32,220 bases of DNA from positions 1-32,220 of the forward strand of contig JAFGQG010000045.1 in the NCBI GenBank assembly GCA_016935765.1, in the 5' to 3' direction. The notes beneath the pieces are model-generated. The model did no database searches and was not told where the DNA came from. It saw only the letters and a list, made by a program, of their open reading frames with translations. Below are positions 23,121-32,220 of this stretch, in pieces. Source of the DNA: a bacterium (lineage in GTDB: Bacteria; UBP14; UBA6098; JAFGQG01). The translations under genes and the position numbers were made by a program. How positions within the stretch are numbered: position 1 is the stretch's first letter; every line of letters starts with the position of its first letter.

Positions 23121-26024
23121 CTATAGAAAAGATTTAAGGTAAGTAGTCAAATTGGTATTAATATTTGCCAATCCCAGTTTTTTTCGTATTTTTGTACGAT
23201 GGGTTTCAACGGTCCTGTATGAAATATTCAAAATCCTTGCTATCTCTTTAGAAGTCAATCCGTTTGAAATGTAGTTGCATATTTCAATTTCCCGGGGTGT
23301 TAAATTCATTGTTTTTTCTGAAATTTTAGTTCCAAAAGAAGATGTTATTTTTTCAAGATTATGTTTCAGTAATTCCAGATACGTCTCATTAATATCAGAA
23401 CTTTTGAAACTCATTTTATTGATAATTGGTAATATAATATTATTGATATTGTTCAAAATCCTTTTTTCAATTTCCTTTTTTTCAACATCGAGTTGACTGA
23501 GTAATTGTCGTAACGCTACGTTCTTTTCTTCAAGGAGTATGTTTTGAGACATAAGTTTCTTTCTGTTATCAAGCAATTCACTTTCAGTCTTCTTCTGTTT
23601 CGTAATGTCAATATATATACACTGTAAAAAGTGTTTTTCTTTTAGCTTTATTCTTCGACAAGAAACCAGAAAGTCTTTTAATTTTCCGTCCTTGGTTCTA
23701 TGTTTTGTCTCAAATGTATCGGATCCATTTTTTATGATCTTCGCTATGTGTTTATGGACTTCTTCTGTGGATTCCCTTACTTCAAAATCTGATATTTTTA
23801 TCCCTATAAATTCATCAAGCGTATAACCAAGATTCTGATATGCTTTATCATTAAAATCAACTATTGTGCCAGTTTGAATATCGACAAGTACTATAGAATC
23901 AGCTGCTTGTTCAAAGAGGGCTTTGTACTTTTCCTGGCTTTCAATAAGAGCTGCTTCAATTACTTTGTTATCAGTTATATCCCGCAATATCCCCTGCACC
24001 CCTCTTATTTTTCCATTCTCATCCATTTGAATTCTGCTCGAAACCCTCGCCCATTTTATATCCCCATTTTTAGCTATAATTCTATAATCATTAATACCAA
24101 TATTTTGACCGGACAATGCTTCCCTCAAATTTTCTTGGATTCTCTTTATATCATCAACGTGGATATAATCTAAGTAAGGATTACCAATGACTTCGTTTGG
24201 TTCATATCCACAAACAGGTGTAATTGCGGGGCTTATATATGTCAGTATGCCCTTATCATTCAGAGTATATATTACTTCGTCGATGTTCTCTACCAGTTGA
24301 CGGTATTTCCTTTCAGAATCCTTCAGGGCTTGTTCAGCTCTTTGTCTCTCTGAAATATCGTGTACTACACTAACCCAACCAATCCTTTTTTTAGTTTCAT
24401 CCAATATAGGGGCTACACTGTGCTCAGTCGGAAAGATATCCTTGTTTTTTCGTTTCATTTTGAAATCAAGGAGTTGAAAGAAACCTTTTTTTTCAATAGA
24501 GGGGAACATTTTTTCCTGGAACTCTTTCAAGGAAGCTTTATTTACATGTAAAAAAGTAGTTTGCAGTCCCAGCATTTCCTCTCGACTATAACCGAATATT
24601 TCCGCAGCGGCAGGATTACAATCTATGATCTCAGGTGGTATATTGGAATTAAGTATAAAAACACCATCGTGTTGGCATACAAATATCTTTTCAAAAAGTT
24701 CCTTGGATTCCCTTAGCTTTTCTATGGTTCGTCGCCGTTCCAACGAACTTCCCAGGATATCCGAGAAAACAGTCAAAATATTGATATCCTCATCTCTCCA
24801 TTCAACAGTGTCCATAACATTGTCAAAACCCACAAAACCTTTAAACTCACCTGCAATTGTTACAGGTAATACTATCAGCGATCTAATATTTTGAGCTTCG
24901 AGTAATTCCTTTTCTGTTTTTGCGCTTTTGGGCATTTTCGAGACATCTTTTATGTGAATTACCTCACCGTTTCTAAGTTTTTTCATCCACCACGGTATTG
25001 ATTTCGCATTCAAATTCTGCAGGTTAGCAATTTGAGGTTTTACACCATCAGCGCACCATTCATGAGTATTGTTTATTACTTCACTGTCGTCTTGAAATAG
25101 GAATAAGTATGCTCTACTTGCCCCGCTGAACTCGCCCATATCTTTGAGTGATCCGGTAATGGTTTCGTTTATATCAGAAACTTTAAGAAACCGGGAGGAG
25201 ATGATCGAAACAACCCTTTCAAACTCAAGCCTGTATTTCAGAATCTCCTCCCATCGTTTTCGGGTAGTGATATCGGTAACAATACCCAATATTGCAAGAC
25301 CGCCTTGATGCTTTATTAGTTTCGTTGATATGATAACTTCTATTCGCTCCCCATCCTTATTAATAAGCATATATTCATAGGGATTAACTTCTTTACCATC
25401 CAGGTGTTTTTTGAAATTCTCTTTAATAACACCGTGATATTCAGGAGCAATTATCTTATAAAAATTGAAATCTGAAGAGTAGAATTCATTCTTTGTGTAC
25501 CCCATCAATTGCTCGCATTTTTCATTGGCATAGATGATTTCCCCGCCCTTATTGATGAAAACCATATTGGGTGAGTTTTCTGCGAGGCTTCTGAACATTC
25601 CTTCGGATTCCCTAAGAGAATATTCTAATTCCTTCCGTTCTTTCTGTATTCTCAACTTATAAAATGCAATCTCAAGCGTAGCAGAAAGTTCATCTTTTTG
25701 GAATGGCTTTACTAAAAAGCCCAGCGGTTCCACCCCTTTTGCCCTGTTAATGTATTCATCTTCAGCATAAGCAGTCAAAAAAATTACAGGTATATTATAT
25801 TTCTCCTTGACGTATTGGGCAACTTCAATACCATCCATTTTACCAGAAATAACTATATCCATAAGGATCAGATCAGGTTTATATTTCTCAGCAAGTTTGA
25901 TTGCCTTCTCTCCCTTGGAAGCAGTAGCTAATACTTGGTATCCGGTGCGGTTTAACCACTCGCTAAGTTGGGAAGCAATTACAGATTCATCCTCGATTAT
26001 TATTATTCTTGGCTTATCCGGCAT
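23121..26024 (-). CDS. Multi-sensor regulator REC-PAS-GAF-PAS-PAS-PAS-LuxR HTH
   Basis: The product is 967 residues. The receiver (5-120) has phospho-acceptor D56 (LILMDIVISG) and K105-region KPFQK. PAS 1 covers about 138-260 (ending LGIVTDITTRKR), GAF about 280-430 (SLIVLPVTIAGEFKGFVGFD), PAS 2 about 445-560, PAS 3 about 570-690 and PAS 4 about 695-810 (ending IYIDITKQKK). A coiled coil (about 810-860) leads to a C-terminal LuxR/NarL-type HTH (908-967: LTPREIEICNYISNG, SKEIARILNISYRTVETH). So one protein holds a receiver, five sensory domains and a DNA-binding domain, with no kinase. AAGGAG lies 4-5 nt before ATG 26024, which overlaps the upstream kinase gene by 11 nt. That kinase is its likely phosphodonor. 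It may bind palindromic operators; the ACGTA boxes are candidates (inference). Confidence 0.93.
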   Translation of the reverse strand: MPDKPRIIIIEDESVIASQLSEWLNRTGYQVLATASKGEKAIKLAEKYKPDLILMDIVISGKMDGIEVAQYVKEKYNIPVIFLTAYAEDEYINRAKGVEPLGFLVKPFQKDELSATLEIAFYKLRIQKERKELEYSLRESEGMFRSLAENSPNMVFINKGGEIIYANEKCEQLMGYTKNEFYSSDFNFYKIIAPEYHGVIKENFKKHLDGKEVNPYEYMLINKDGERIEVIISTKLIKHQGGLAILGIVTDITTRKRWEEILKYRLEFERVVSIISSRFLKVSDINETITGSLKDMGEFSGASRAYLFLFQDDSEVINNTHEWCADGVKPQIANLQNLNAKSIPWWMKKLRNGEVIHIKDVSKMPKSAKTEKELLEAQNIRSLIVLPVTIAGEFKGFVGFDNVMDTVEWRDEDINILTVFSDILGSSLERRRTIEKLRESKELFEKIFVCQHDGVFILNSNIPPEIIDCNPAAAEIFGYSREEMLGLQTTFLHVNKASLKEFQEKMFPSIEKKGFFQLLDFKMKRKNKDIFPTEHSVAPILDETKKRIGWVSVVHDISERQRAEQALKDSERKYRQLVENIDEVIYTLNDKGILTYISPAITPVCGYEPNEVIGNPYLDYIHVDDIKRIQENLREALSGQNIGINDYRIIAKNGDIKWARVSSRIQMDENGKIRGVQGILRDITDNKVIEAALIESQEKYKALFEQAADSIVLVDIQTGTIVDFNDKAYQNLGYTLDEFIGIKISDFEVRESTEEVHKHIAKIIKNGSDTFETKHRTKDGKLKDFLVSCRRIKLKEKHFLQCIYIDITKQKKTESELLDNRKKLMSQNILLEEKNVALRQLLSQLDVEKKEIEKRILNNINNIILPIINKMSFKSSDINETYLELLKHNLEKITSSFGTKISEKTMNLTPREIEICNYISNGLTSKEIARILNISYRTVETHRTKIRKKLGLANINTNLTTYLKSFL

Positions 26025-27561
26025 TCTTCTCCTTTTCCAGTAGAGTAAACTCGAATCGGACTACTGTTCCTTTATTTCTCTTGAATTCGATTTTCCCTAG
26101 TAATTGGTCCTCTACAATGCTTTTAACTAATTTTAATCCCAGATTGCTTGCTTTGTTGATATCAAAAGTTCTTGGAATTCCTACCCCATCATCCTTGACC
26201 TTGAATATAATCTTATTACCTTTGGTTTTCTTCAGAAGGATGTGGATCTTACCTTTCTTCCTTTCCTTGAAGGCATGTTTGAATATATTAGAAATAAGTT
26301 CCGTTAGAACCAGAGCGCAGGGCATCGCATGCTCCAAAGTTAAATAAACTTCCTCACCTTCTATTATAGGTTCTATGGACTTCCCATAACTGTATAACTG
26401 AAATAGATGCCTCATCAAATCCTTTATATGTTTCTTTATATTAATTCTATCGAACCTATCACTGCTGTATAGTTGCGTGTGAATCAAAGCCATTGTGTTT
26501 ATCTTAGCTTTTGTATCCTTGAATAATGAATCGATCTCAGCGCTTCCAGTTTCTATGCTCACCAGGTCCAGTAAACTGGATATCACCTGCAAGTTGTTCT
26601 TTGTTCGATGGATTACTTCTTTTAGTAGCACACTTTTTTCATTCAGGGAGGTTTTTATTCTTTCATGTGCAATTATCTGGTCGGTGACATCTTGCCCGAT
26701 AGATTGGTATTCGGCAACATTACCATCTTCATCGAATAATGCCTGGTCTGTCCACTGCTGCCATCTTTCACCCCCTGGCGTTATCGCGCGATGTCTGTGT
26801 GTAACTGTCGGATTATCCGGCTTAAGAGCGTGATAATGTTCCTTAATACTGTTATGTTCATCAGCGGGGACTAGATCAAAGATACTTTTACCAATAAGCT
26901 CTTCAGGTGTTTTATTATAGTAAATGCAAAATGCCTCATTCGCAAAAGTAATAATCCCGTCTTTAGGGAGAAACCTGCATAATAAGACAGGGATGTTTTT
27001 AACGATACCCCTATATTTTTCTTCCTGCCTCTTTAACCTTTCCTCCGCTTCCTTTCGCTTGGTTATGTTGGTTATAACACCATTAACGATACATAATTCA
27101 CCAGTTTGATCAAACTCAAAATCCTTATGATCGTTCACCCAAACCATGTCACCGTTCTTTTTGATAATTCTATATTCATTAGCAAATGGTTCCTTAGCAT
27201 TGATACTTGTTATATGTTCATTCAGATTTTCAACTAAAATATTCCAATCTTCCGGATTTATGAGTTTCTTAATAAACCTCAAAGGCTCATCCTTAAACTT
27301 TGTTAGGTGATATCCAGTTTGCCACTCGAATGAAGGTGATATGAAATCGAAAATGTTACTTTTTACGTTGTATCGGTAGATTATATCAGATACGGATTTT
27401 GAGAACAACTCGAAATTCTCCTGGGTTTTGTCTAATGTTTTCTTTATAATACTCTTCTCAATCCTTGAGCGGATAATGATATAAACTATCCAGGAAAAGA
27501 ATACTCCTGCTGCTATTGCGGAAATTGAGGAGAGTATTTTAATTTGAGTTTGGAGATCCAT
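26014..27561 (-). CDS. Membrane histidine kinase, PAS-PAS-HisKA_2 (LuxR-type regulator partner)
   Basis: The product is 515 residues. ATG 27561 (MDLQTQIKIL) is chosen: GGGAGG (complement of 27572-27577) is about 10 nt upstream and a membrane helix follows at 11-30; the frame is open to 27741 but that part overlaps the upstream gene and lacks signals. PAS 1 covers about 50-168 (PAS_3-like, ending GVITNITKRK) and PAS 2 about 180-298 (QSIGQDVTDQ). The HisKA_2 box reads LLKEVIHRTKNNLQVISSLL with phospho-acceptor H318. The HATPase domain has N box (LTELISNIFKHAF) and G1 (DDGVGIP), then NLGLKLVK. This is the HisKA_2/PdtaS-like class. Its start overlaps the 7-8 TM protein gene by 49 nt and its end overlaps the LuxR-type regulator gene by 11 nt, so the three are probably made together. 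Confidence 0.92.
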   Translation of the reverse strand: MDLQTQIKILSSISAIAAGVFFSWIVYIIIRSRIEKSIIKKTLDKTQENFELFSKSVSDIIYRYNVKSNIFDFISPSFEWQTGYHLTKFKDEPLRFIKKLINPEDWNILVENLNEHITSINAKEPFANEYRIIKKNGDMVWVNDHKDFEFDQTGELCIVNGVITNITKRKEAEERLKRQEEKYRGIVKNIPVLLCRFLPKDGIITFANEAFCIYYNKTPEELIGKSIFDLVPADEHNSIKEHYHALKPDNPTVTHRHRAITPGGERWQQWTDQALFDEDGNVAEYQSIGQDVTDQIIAHERIKTSLNEKSVLLKEVIHRTKNNLQVISSLLDLVSIETGSAEIDSLFKDTKAKINTMALIHTQLYSSDRFDRINIKKHIKDLMRHLFQLYSYGKSIEPIIEGEEVYLTLEHAMPCALVLTELISNIFKHAFKERKKGKIHILLKKTKGNKIIFKVKDDGVGIPRTFDINKASNLGLKLVKSIVEDQLLGKIEFKRNKGTVVRFEFTLLEKEKNAG

Positions 27562-28217
27562 ATAAAGCTTGCCTCCCAGAAGATAAACACAAATATTAAT
27601 GGCACTATGTATAAATCCCAATTTGAATAGGGTTTTTTTAACAATAATATAGTGTTGAATAATTGTAGCATAAAAAATGCTAAGAATCCCATTAGAATGA
27701 AGAGTGATTCGATGTCGCCTAGTTTTAAATTGTTTACGCACATACCTACTACAAAGACCAATGCAGTTATTTTAATGAGTAACGTATAAAAAACCACCAT
27801 ATTAAGCGGATCGTTTGACTTATTAATGAAATTCATAACAGTTCCAATAATAATAGTCAATCCCAGCAGGCTAAACACGGCAGTAAGGAATCTAGTTCTG
27901 ACTACTGTTGAAGATATAATGAAGAACAGCATCAACAATTCAAACAAGAGGAATATTGCCATCATGATCGACCCTGAACCAGGATTATTGTCAGTTAGAT
28001 ACATGACTAATGTATCTATTAAGAATAACCAGAGATATATTATTAAAAAAGAAATAATGTATTCTTGAGTAGTTTTGTTTCTTTTAAAAAGAAGAATTAT
28101 TGGGATAAAATACCCAAGGATACTGATTTTTTTAACCTGTTTTTTTTTATAAACTACCCATGAAGTATATGTAATAACATTAAGAATATATAAAAAAAGA
28201 AGCAAGACGTTGTACAT
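27513..28217 (-). CDS. Polytopic membrane protein (7-8 TM), probable sensor subunit
   Basis: The product is 234 residues and not recognised by family. Hydrophobic helices are visible at about 3-22, 30-45 (weak), 54-75, 82-104, 110-130, 138-160, 170-192 and 201-220, with short Lys-rich loops. It resembles in outline the 7TM sensory modules found upstream of kinases. It starts 36 bp after the FecR-like gene, has a weak RBS, and its last 49 nt overlap the start of the HisKA_2 kinase. A sensing partner for that kinase, which has a single TM helix, is inferred. Confidence 0.75.
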   Translation of the reverse strand: MYNVLLLFLYILNVITYTSWVVYKKKQVKKISILGYFIPIILLFKRNKTTQEYIISFLIIYLWLFLIDTLVMYLTDNNPGSGSIMMAIFLLFELLMLFFIISSTVVRTRFLTAVFSLLGLTIIIGTVMNFINKSNDPLNMVVFYTLLIKITALVFVVGMCVNNLKLGDIESLFILMGFLAFFMLQLFNTILLLKKPYSNWDLYIVPLIFVFIFWEASFIWISKLKLKYSPQFPQ

Positions 28218-28253
28218 GGTATTTTATCAAAAGAATACATTATTCATAACTTA

Positions 28254-28625
28254 TTACCAAGGTTTTCTTCTAACATATCCACGGTTTCCCTTTATTGAAA
28301 CGGGTACCGTAGAACTCATTCCCGAATGGATACCCCATGATGTATATTGCTGATATGATTCGGCATCCTGCCATTGTTTGTTCTCATCAAGGTATTTTGC
28401 CTGTCCGGCAATCTTACCGAATGTGATATCTGTGCTGCTGTCAGGTAAATTGACCTCAACTTCGGAATACACCTTAAGACCATAATCATTGCTCTCTGCG
28501 TTCCTTACCTCATTATTATCGTAAAGCTTAGTACCAACTGTTGCAGTTAGCCATTCACCTTGCGAACTCGTCCTGTATTGTGTTCCTTTGGGGGCTGAAG
28601 TTATTTCCGCTCTTTCTTGTGGCAT
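28254..28625 (-). CDS. Small soluble protein with FecR-like segment
   Basis: The product is 123 residues. ATG 28625 has AAGGAGG 5 nt upstream, one of the best SDs in the island. There is no signal peptide or membrane helix. Residues about 14-65 (GTQYRTSSQGEWLTATVG, then LYDNNEVR and VEVNLPDSS) follow the pattern of FecR-type domains ('GxW..a.VG..L...D.vrt....a.l.....v.lp..s'). The match is by eye and weak. The C-terminal part (about 80-123) is not recognised; it ends basic (VRRKPW). It is the first gene of block A, ahead of the TM protein, kinase and LuxR-type regulator, so it is abundant enough to need a strong RBS and may act with them. Function is unknown. Confidence 0.7.
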   Translation of the reverse strand: MPQERAEITSAPKGTQYRTSSQGEWLTATVGTKLYDNNEVRNAESNDYGLKVYSEVEVNLPDSSTDITFGKIAGQAKYLDENKQWQDAESYQQYTSWGIHSGMSSTVPVSIKGNRGYVRRKPW

Positions 28626-31161
<2,536 letters not shown>

Positions 31162-31296
31162 GGAATTATCAGCAGGAACAAAAATTAGCTTGGTAATTGG
31201 ATGAATGGATGGCTGTATAAATGTCTAACGAGAATTGACGATTGGCGATTTACTATTTAATAAAGAAGAAAAGAATGGATGGATGAGGAAAAAAGC

Positions 31297-31815
31297 TTAA
31301 ACGCTCTCCCTCATCAACCGATAGAATCTTTCTTCTTCCTCGAAAAGCTGTTCAATATACTGGTCGTCCCTTTCGACTTCGATAAGAACCCCCCTTTTAC
31401 CCGGTAGATAGCACCAGTAATCCAGGCAATCCAGACCCGTGATCATTAGCTGGTGCTGCAGTTGACCGTAGTAATAATCCGGAACGATGCCTTTAGCAGC
31501 TTGCCAGAATGCCGAGACGCCGCATTTTATTTCTACCACGTGCTGCAAATCTTTGCTGATACCGTCCAGGCTGGCTATCAACCATGGGTATGAATGCGAT
31601 TGAATGCATATAGGTTGGACATTCTTTCTGGTTTTTTCCTGGTACAGGAATCGAGCGGTTGGTTCGAGCGAAGTTCCTATACGCATTTTTCTGTTCGGTT
31701 TTCTGTCGATCTTATTTATTTTCTGGTGCAGAAGCTCCTCGGGTGTTCTAAACCTGTTCTCCCCCATGATAGTAGAAGCATCAGATGACCCGATTCCAGA
31801 GTACCGCCACTCCAA
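31297..31815 (-). CDS. YqaJ-type (phage recombinase/lambda-exonuclease-like) nuclease, start uncertain
   Basis: The longest frame from a usual start (TTG 31815) gives 172 residues. The PD-(D/E)XK core is visible: IGSSDASTIMG near the N terminus, GTSLEPTARFLY (catalytic Glu), ASLDGI (Asp), VEIKCG (E-x-K) and YYYGQLQHQLMITG (Gln). This fits the YqaJ/phage-related endonuclease family of 5'-3' exonucleases used in recombination. Coding similarity clearly continues upstream of TTG (IIKLEQGTQLW is typical of the family) to about 31848, and an in-frame stop lies at 31867-31869. No ATG or GTG and no RBS occur in that extension, so the true start may be an ATT/ATA codon (31845 or 31848) or the 5' end may be damaged. 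It stands alone, with no recombinase or phage genes beside it. Confidence 0.8.
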   Translation of the reverse strand: MEWRYSGIGSSDASTIMGENRFRTPEELLHQKINKIDRKPNRKMRIGTSLEPTARFLYQEKTRKNVQPICIQSHSYPWLIASLDGISKDLQHVVEIKCGVSAFWQAAKGIVPDYYYGQLQHQLMITGLDCLDYWCYLPGKRGVLIEVERDDQYIEQLFEEEERFYRLMRESV

Positions 31816-32051
31816 CCAGAGTTGAGTGCCTTGCTCGAGTTTAATTATTTTGAAAGGTACACTTTCAATTTTTGAGTTGGTTTTAAATGTTCTTTTCCTA
31901 TGGATTGGGCTTCTCCTATTTTATTGATTAATAATGAGATAATTTAGACACTAAACGGTGAATGTCAAGGGATTTCTTTAATCATATAATTGAATGGACT
32001 TCTTATGAACCAAAAATTATAATTGTTTGACTAGATGTAACACACAAGCAC

Positions 32052-32199
32052 CCTGGGATTTTCAGTTGGATAAATTGCGCGTGAGATTGCCGCGAAATAA
32101 AAGACGGAGATAAGAGTCTTTTATTCCTCGCAATGACGGAGCAGGAGGTTTTTACTGGTCCTGGGATTTTCAGTTGGATAAATTGCGCGTGAGATTGCC
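32052..32199. repeat. Two exact 40-bp direct repeats, 108-bp period
   Basis: A 40-bp sequence starting CCTGGGATTTTCAGTTGGAT and ending GTGAGATTGCC occurs at 32052-32091 and 32160-32199 without mismatch. The flanks differ on both sides (GCAC versus TGGT before; GCG versus TTG after). The right end (GAGATTGCC) is also the left part of the hairpin element at 32083-32138. Confidence 0.9.
32083..32138. repeat. REP/MITE-like 'GAGATTGCC ... CCTCGCAATGACG' element
   Basis: GAGATTGCCGCG at 32083-32094 and CCTCGCAATGACG at 32126-32138 enclose an exact inverted repeat, AATAAAAGAC (32096-32105) and GTCTTTTATT (32116-32125), with a 10-nt loop. Elements with these two ends are known as dispersed intergenic repeats in many bacterial genomes. 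It is non-coding. Confidence 0.7.
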
Positions 32200-32220
32200 T
32201 TGATTCAGCGAATGCTGATT

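Larger units (their letters stand above)
31870..32220. other. Non-coding end of window
   Basis: No gene was found. From 31870 to about 32050 nothing recognisable is seen. From 32052 on it is made of repeats: two 40-bp direct repeats and an interspersed hairpin element. The second copy runs almost to the window edge, so more copies may follow. Confidence 0.6.

Noticed and set aside
27562..27741. 60-residue N-terminal extension of the HisKA_2 kinase
   Set aside because: The extension overlaps the TM-protein gene, has no RBS, and reads as an arginine/histidine-rich string; ATG 27561 has GGGAGG and leads into the membrane helix.
31297..31815. Cas4 as identity of the PD-(D/E)XK nuclease
   Set aside because: The Fe-S cluster cysteines of Cas4 are absent and the IGSSDA and LEP motifs fit the YqaJ family better.
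32052..32199. Possible CRISPR array from two identical 40-bp repeats
   Set aside because: There are only two copies, the 68-bp spacing is long for a spacer, the intervening DNA is a known kind of hairpin element, and no cas genes are present.

Overview
The window looks like part of a Gram-negative bacterial chromosome. The likely source is an uncultured lineage of the Fibrobacteres-Chlorobi-Bacteroidetes (FCB) superphylum. Three large or medium secreted proteins end in the ~85-residue 'NPFN ... SGVYFYRI ... K(L)ILLK' C-terminal sorting-like domain typical of FCB and related candidate phyla. An Omp85/TamA-type outer-membrane protein shows that there is an outer membrane. The lineage is inferred; there is no rRNA gene in the window.

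Layout. (1) 33-8152, + strand: a 2107-residue multidomain surface protein, directly coupled (TAATG) to an Omp85-family outer-membrane protein. The pair is closed by a bidirectional terminator at 8161-8190. (2) 8213-10917, - strand: a two-gene secreted-protein operon (P-domain protein and small sorting-domain protein), preceded by a sequence very close to the sigma-54 promoter consensus. (3) 11371-28625, - strand: a visibly AT-rich signalling island of about 17 kb with twelve signalling or accessory genes plus one large secreted protein. (4) 29140-31161, + strand: housekeeping NAD-dependent DNA ligase ligA. (5) 31297 to about 31848, - strand: a YqaJ-type exonuclease. It is followed by intergenic repeats, including a 40-bp direct repeat and a 'GAGATTGCC...CGCAATGAC' element.

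The signalling island has four transcription-unit-like blocks. Block A (28625 to 23121) holds a small FecR-like soluble protein, a 7-8 TM protein, a membrane HisKA_2 histidine kinase, and a 967-residue REC-PAS-GAF-PAS-PAS-PAS-LuxR regulator; its last three genes overlap. Block B (22862-21501) is one membrane PAS kinase whose phospho-acceptor His is replaced by Asn. Block C (21194 to 17165) reads kaiB, REC-PAS-PAS-histidine kinase, single-domain receiver, NtrC-type sigma-54 activator: a clock-like KaiB joined to a complete two-component route to sigma-54 transcription, with no kaiC in view. Block D (16777 to 11371) holds a receiver with Asn at the phosphorylation site, a membrane PAS-PAS protein with no output domain, a PAS kinase with an in-frame loss of about 80 residues across DHp and the N box, and a secreted 962-residue protein.

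The most notable points are the kaiB/sigma-54 operon; the cluster of two-component proteins missing catalytic residues; paired ACGTA boxes (each pair including the palindrome ATACGTAT) in three separate intergenic regions of the island; and a strong intrinsic terminator lying inside the signal-peptide codons of the Omp85 gene.
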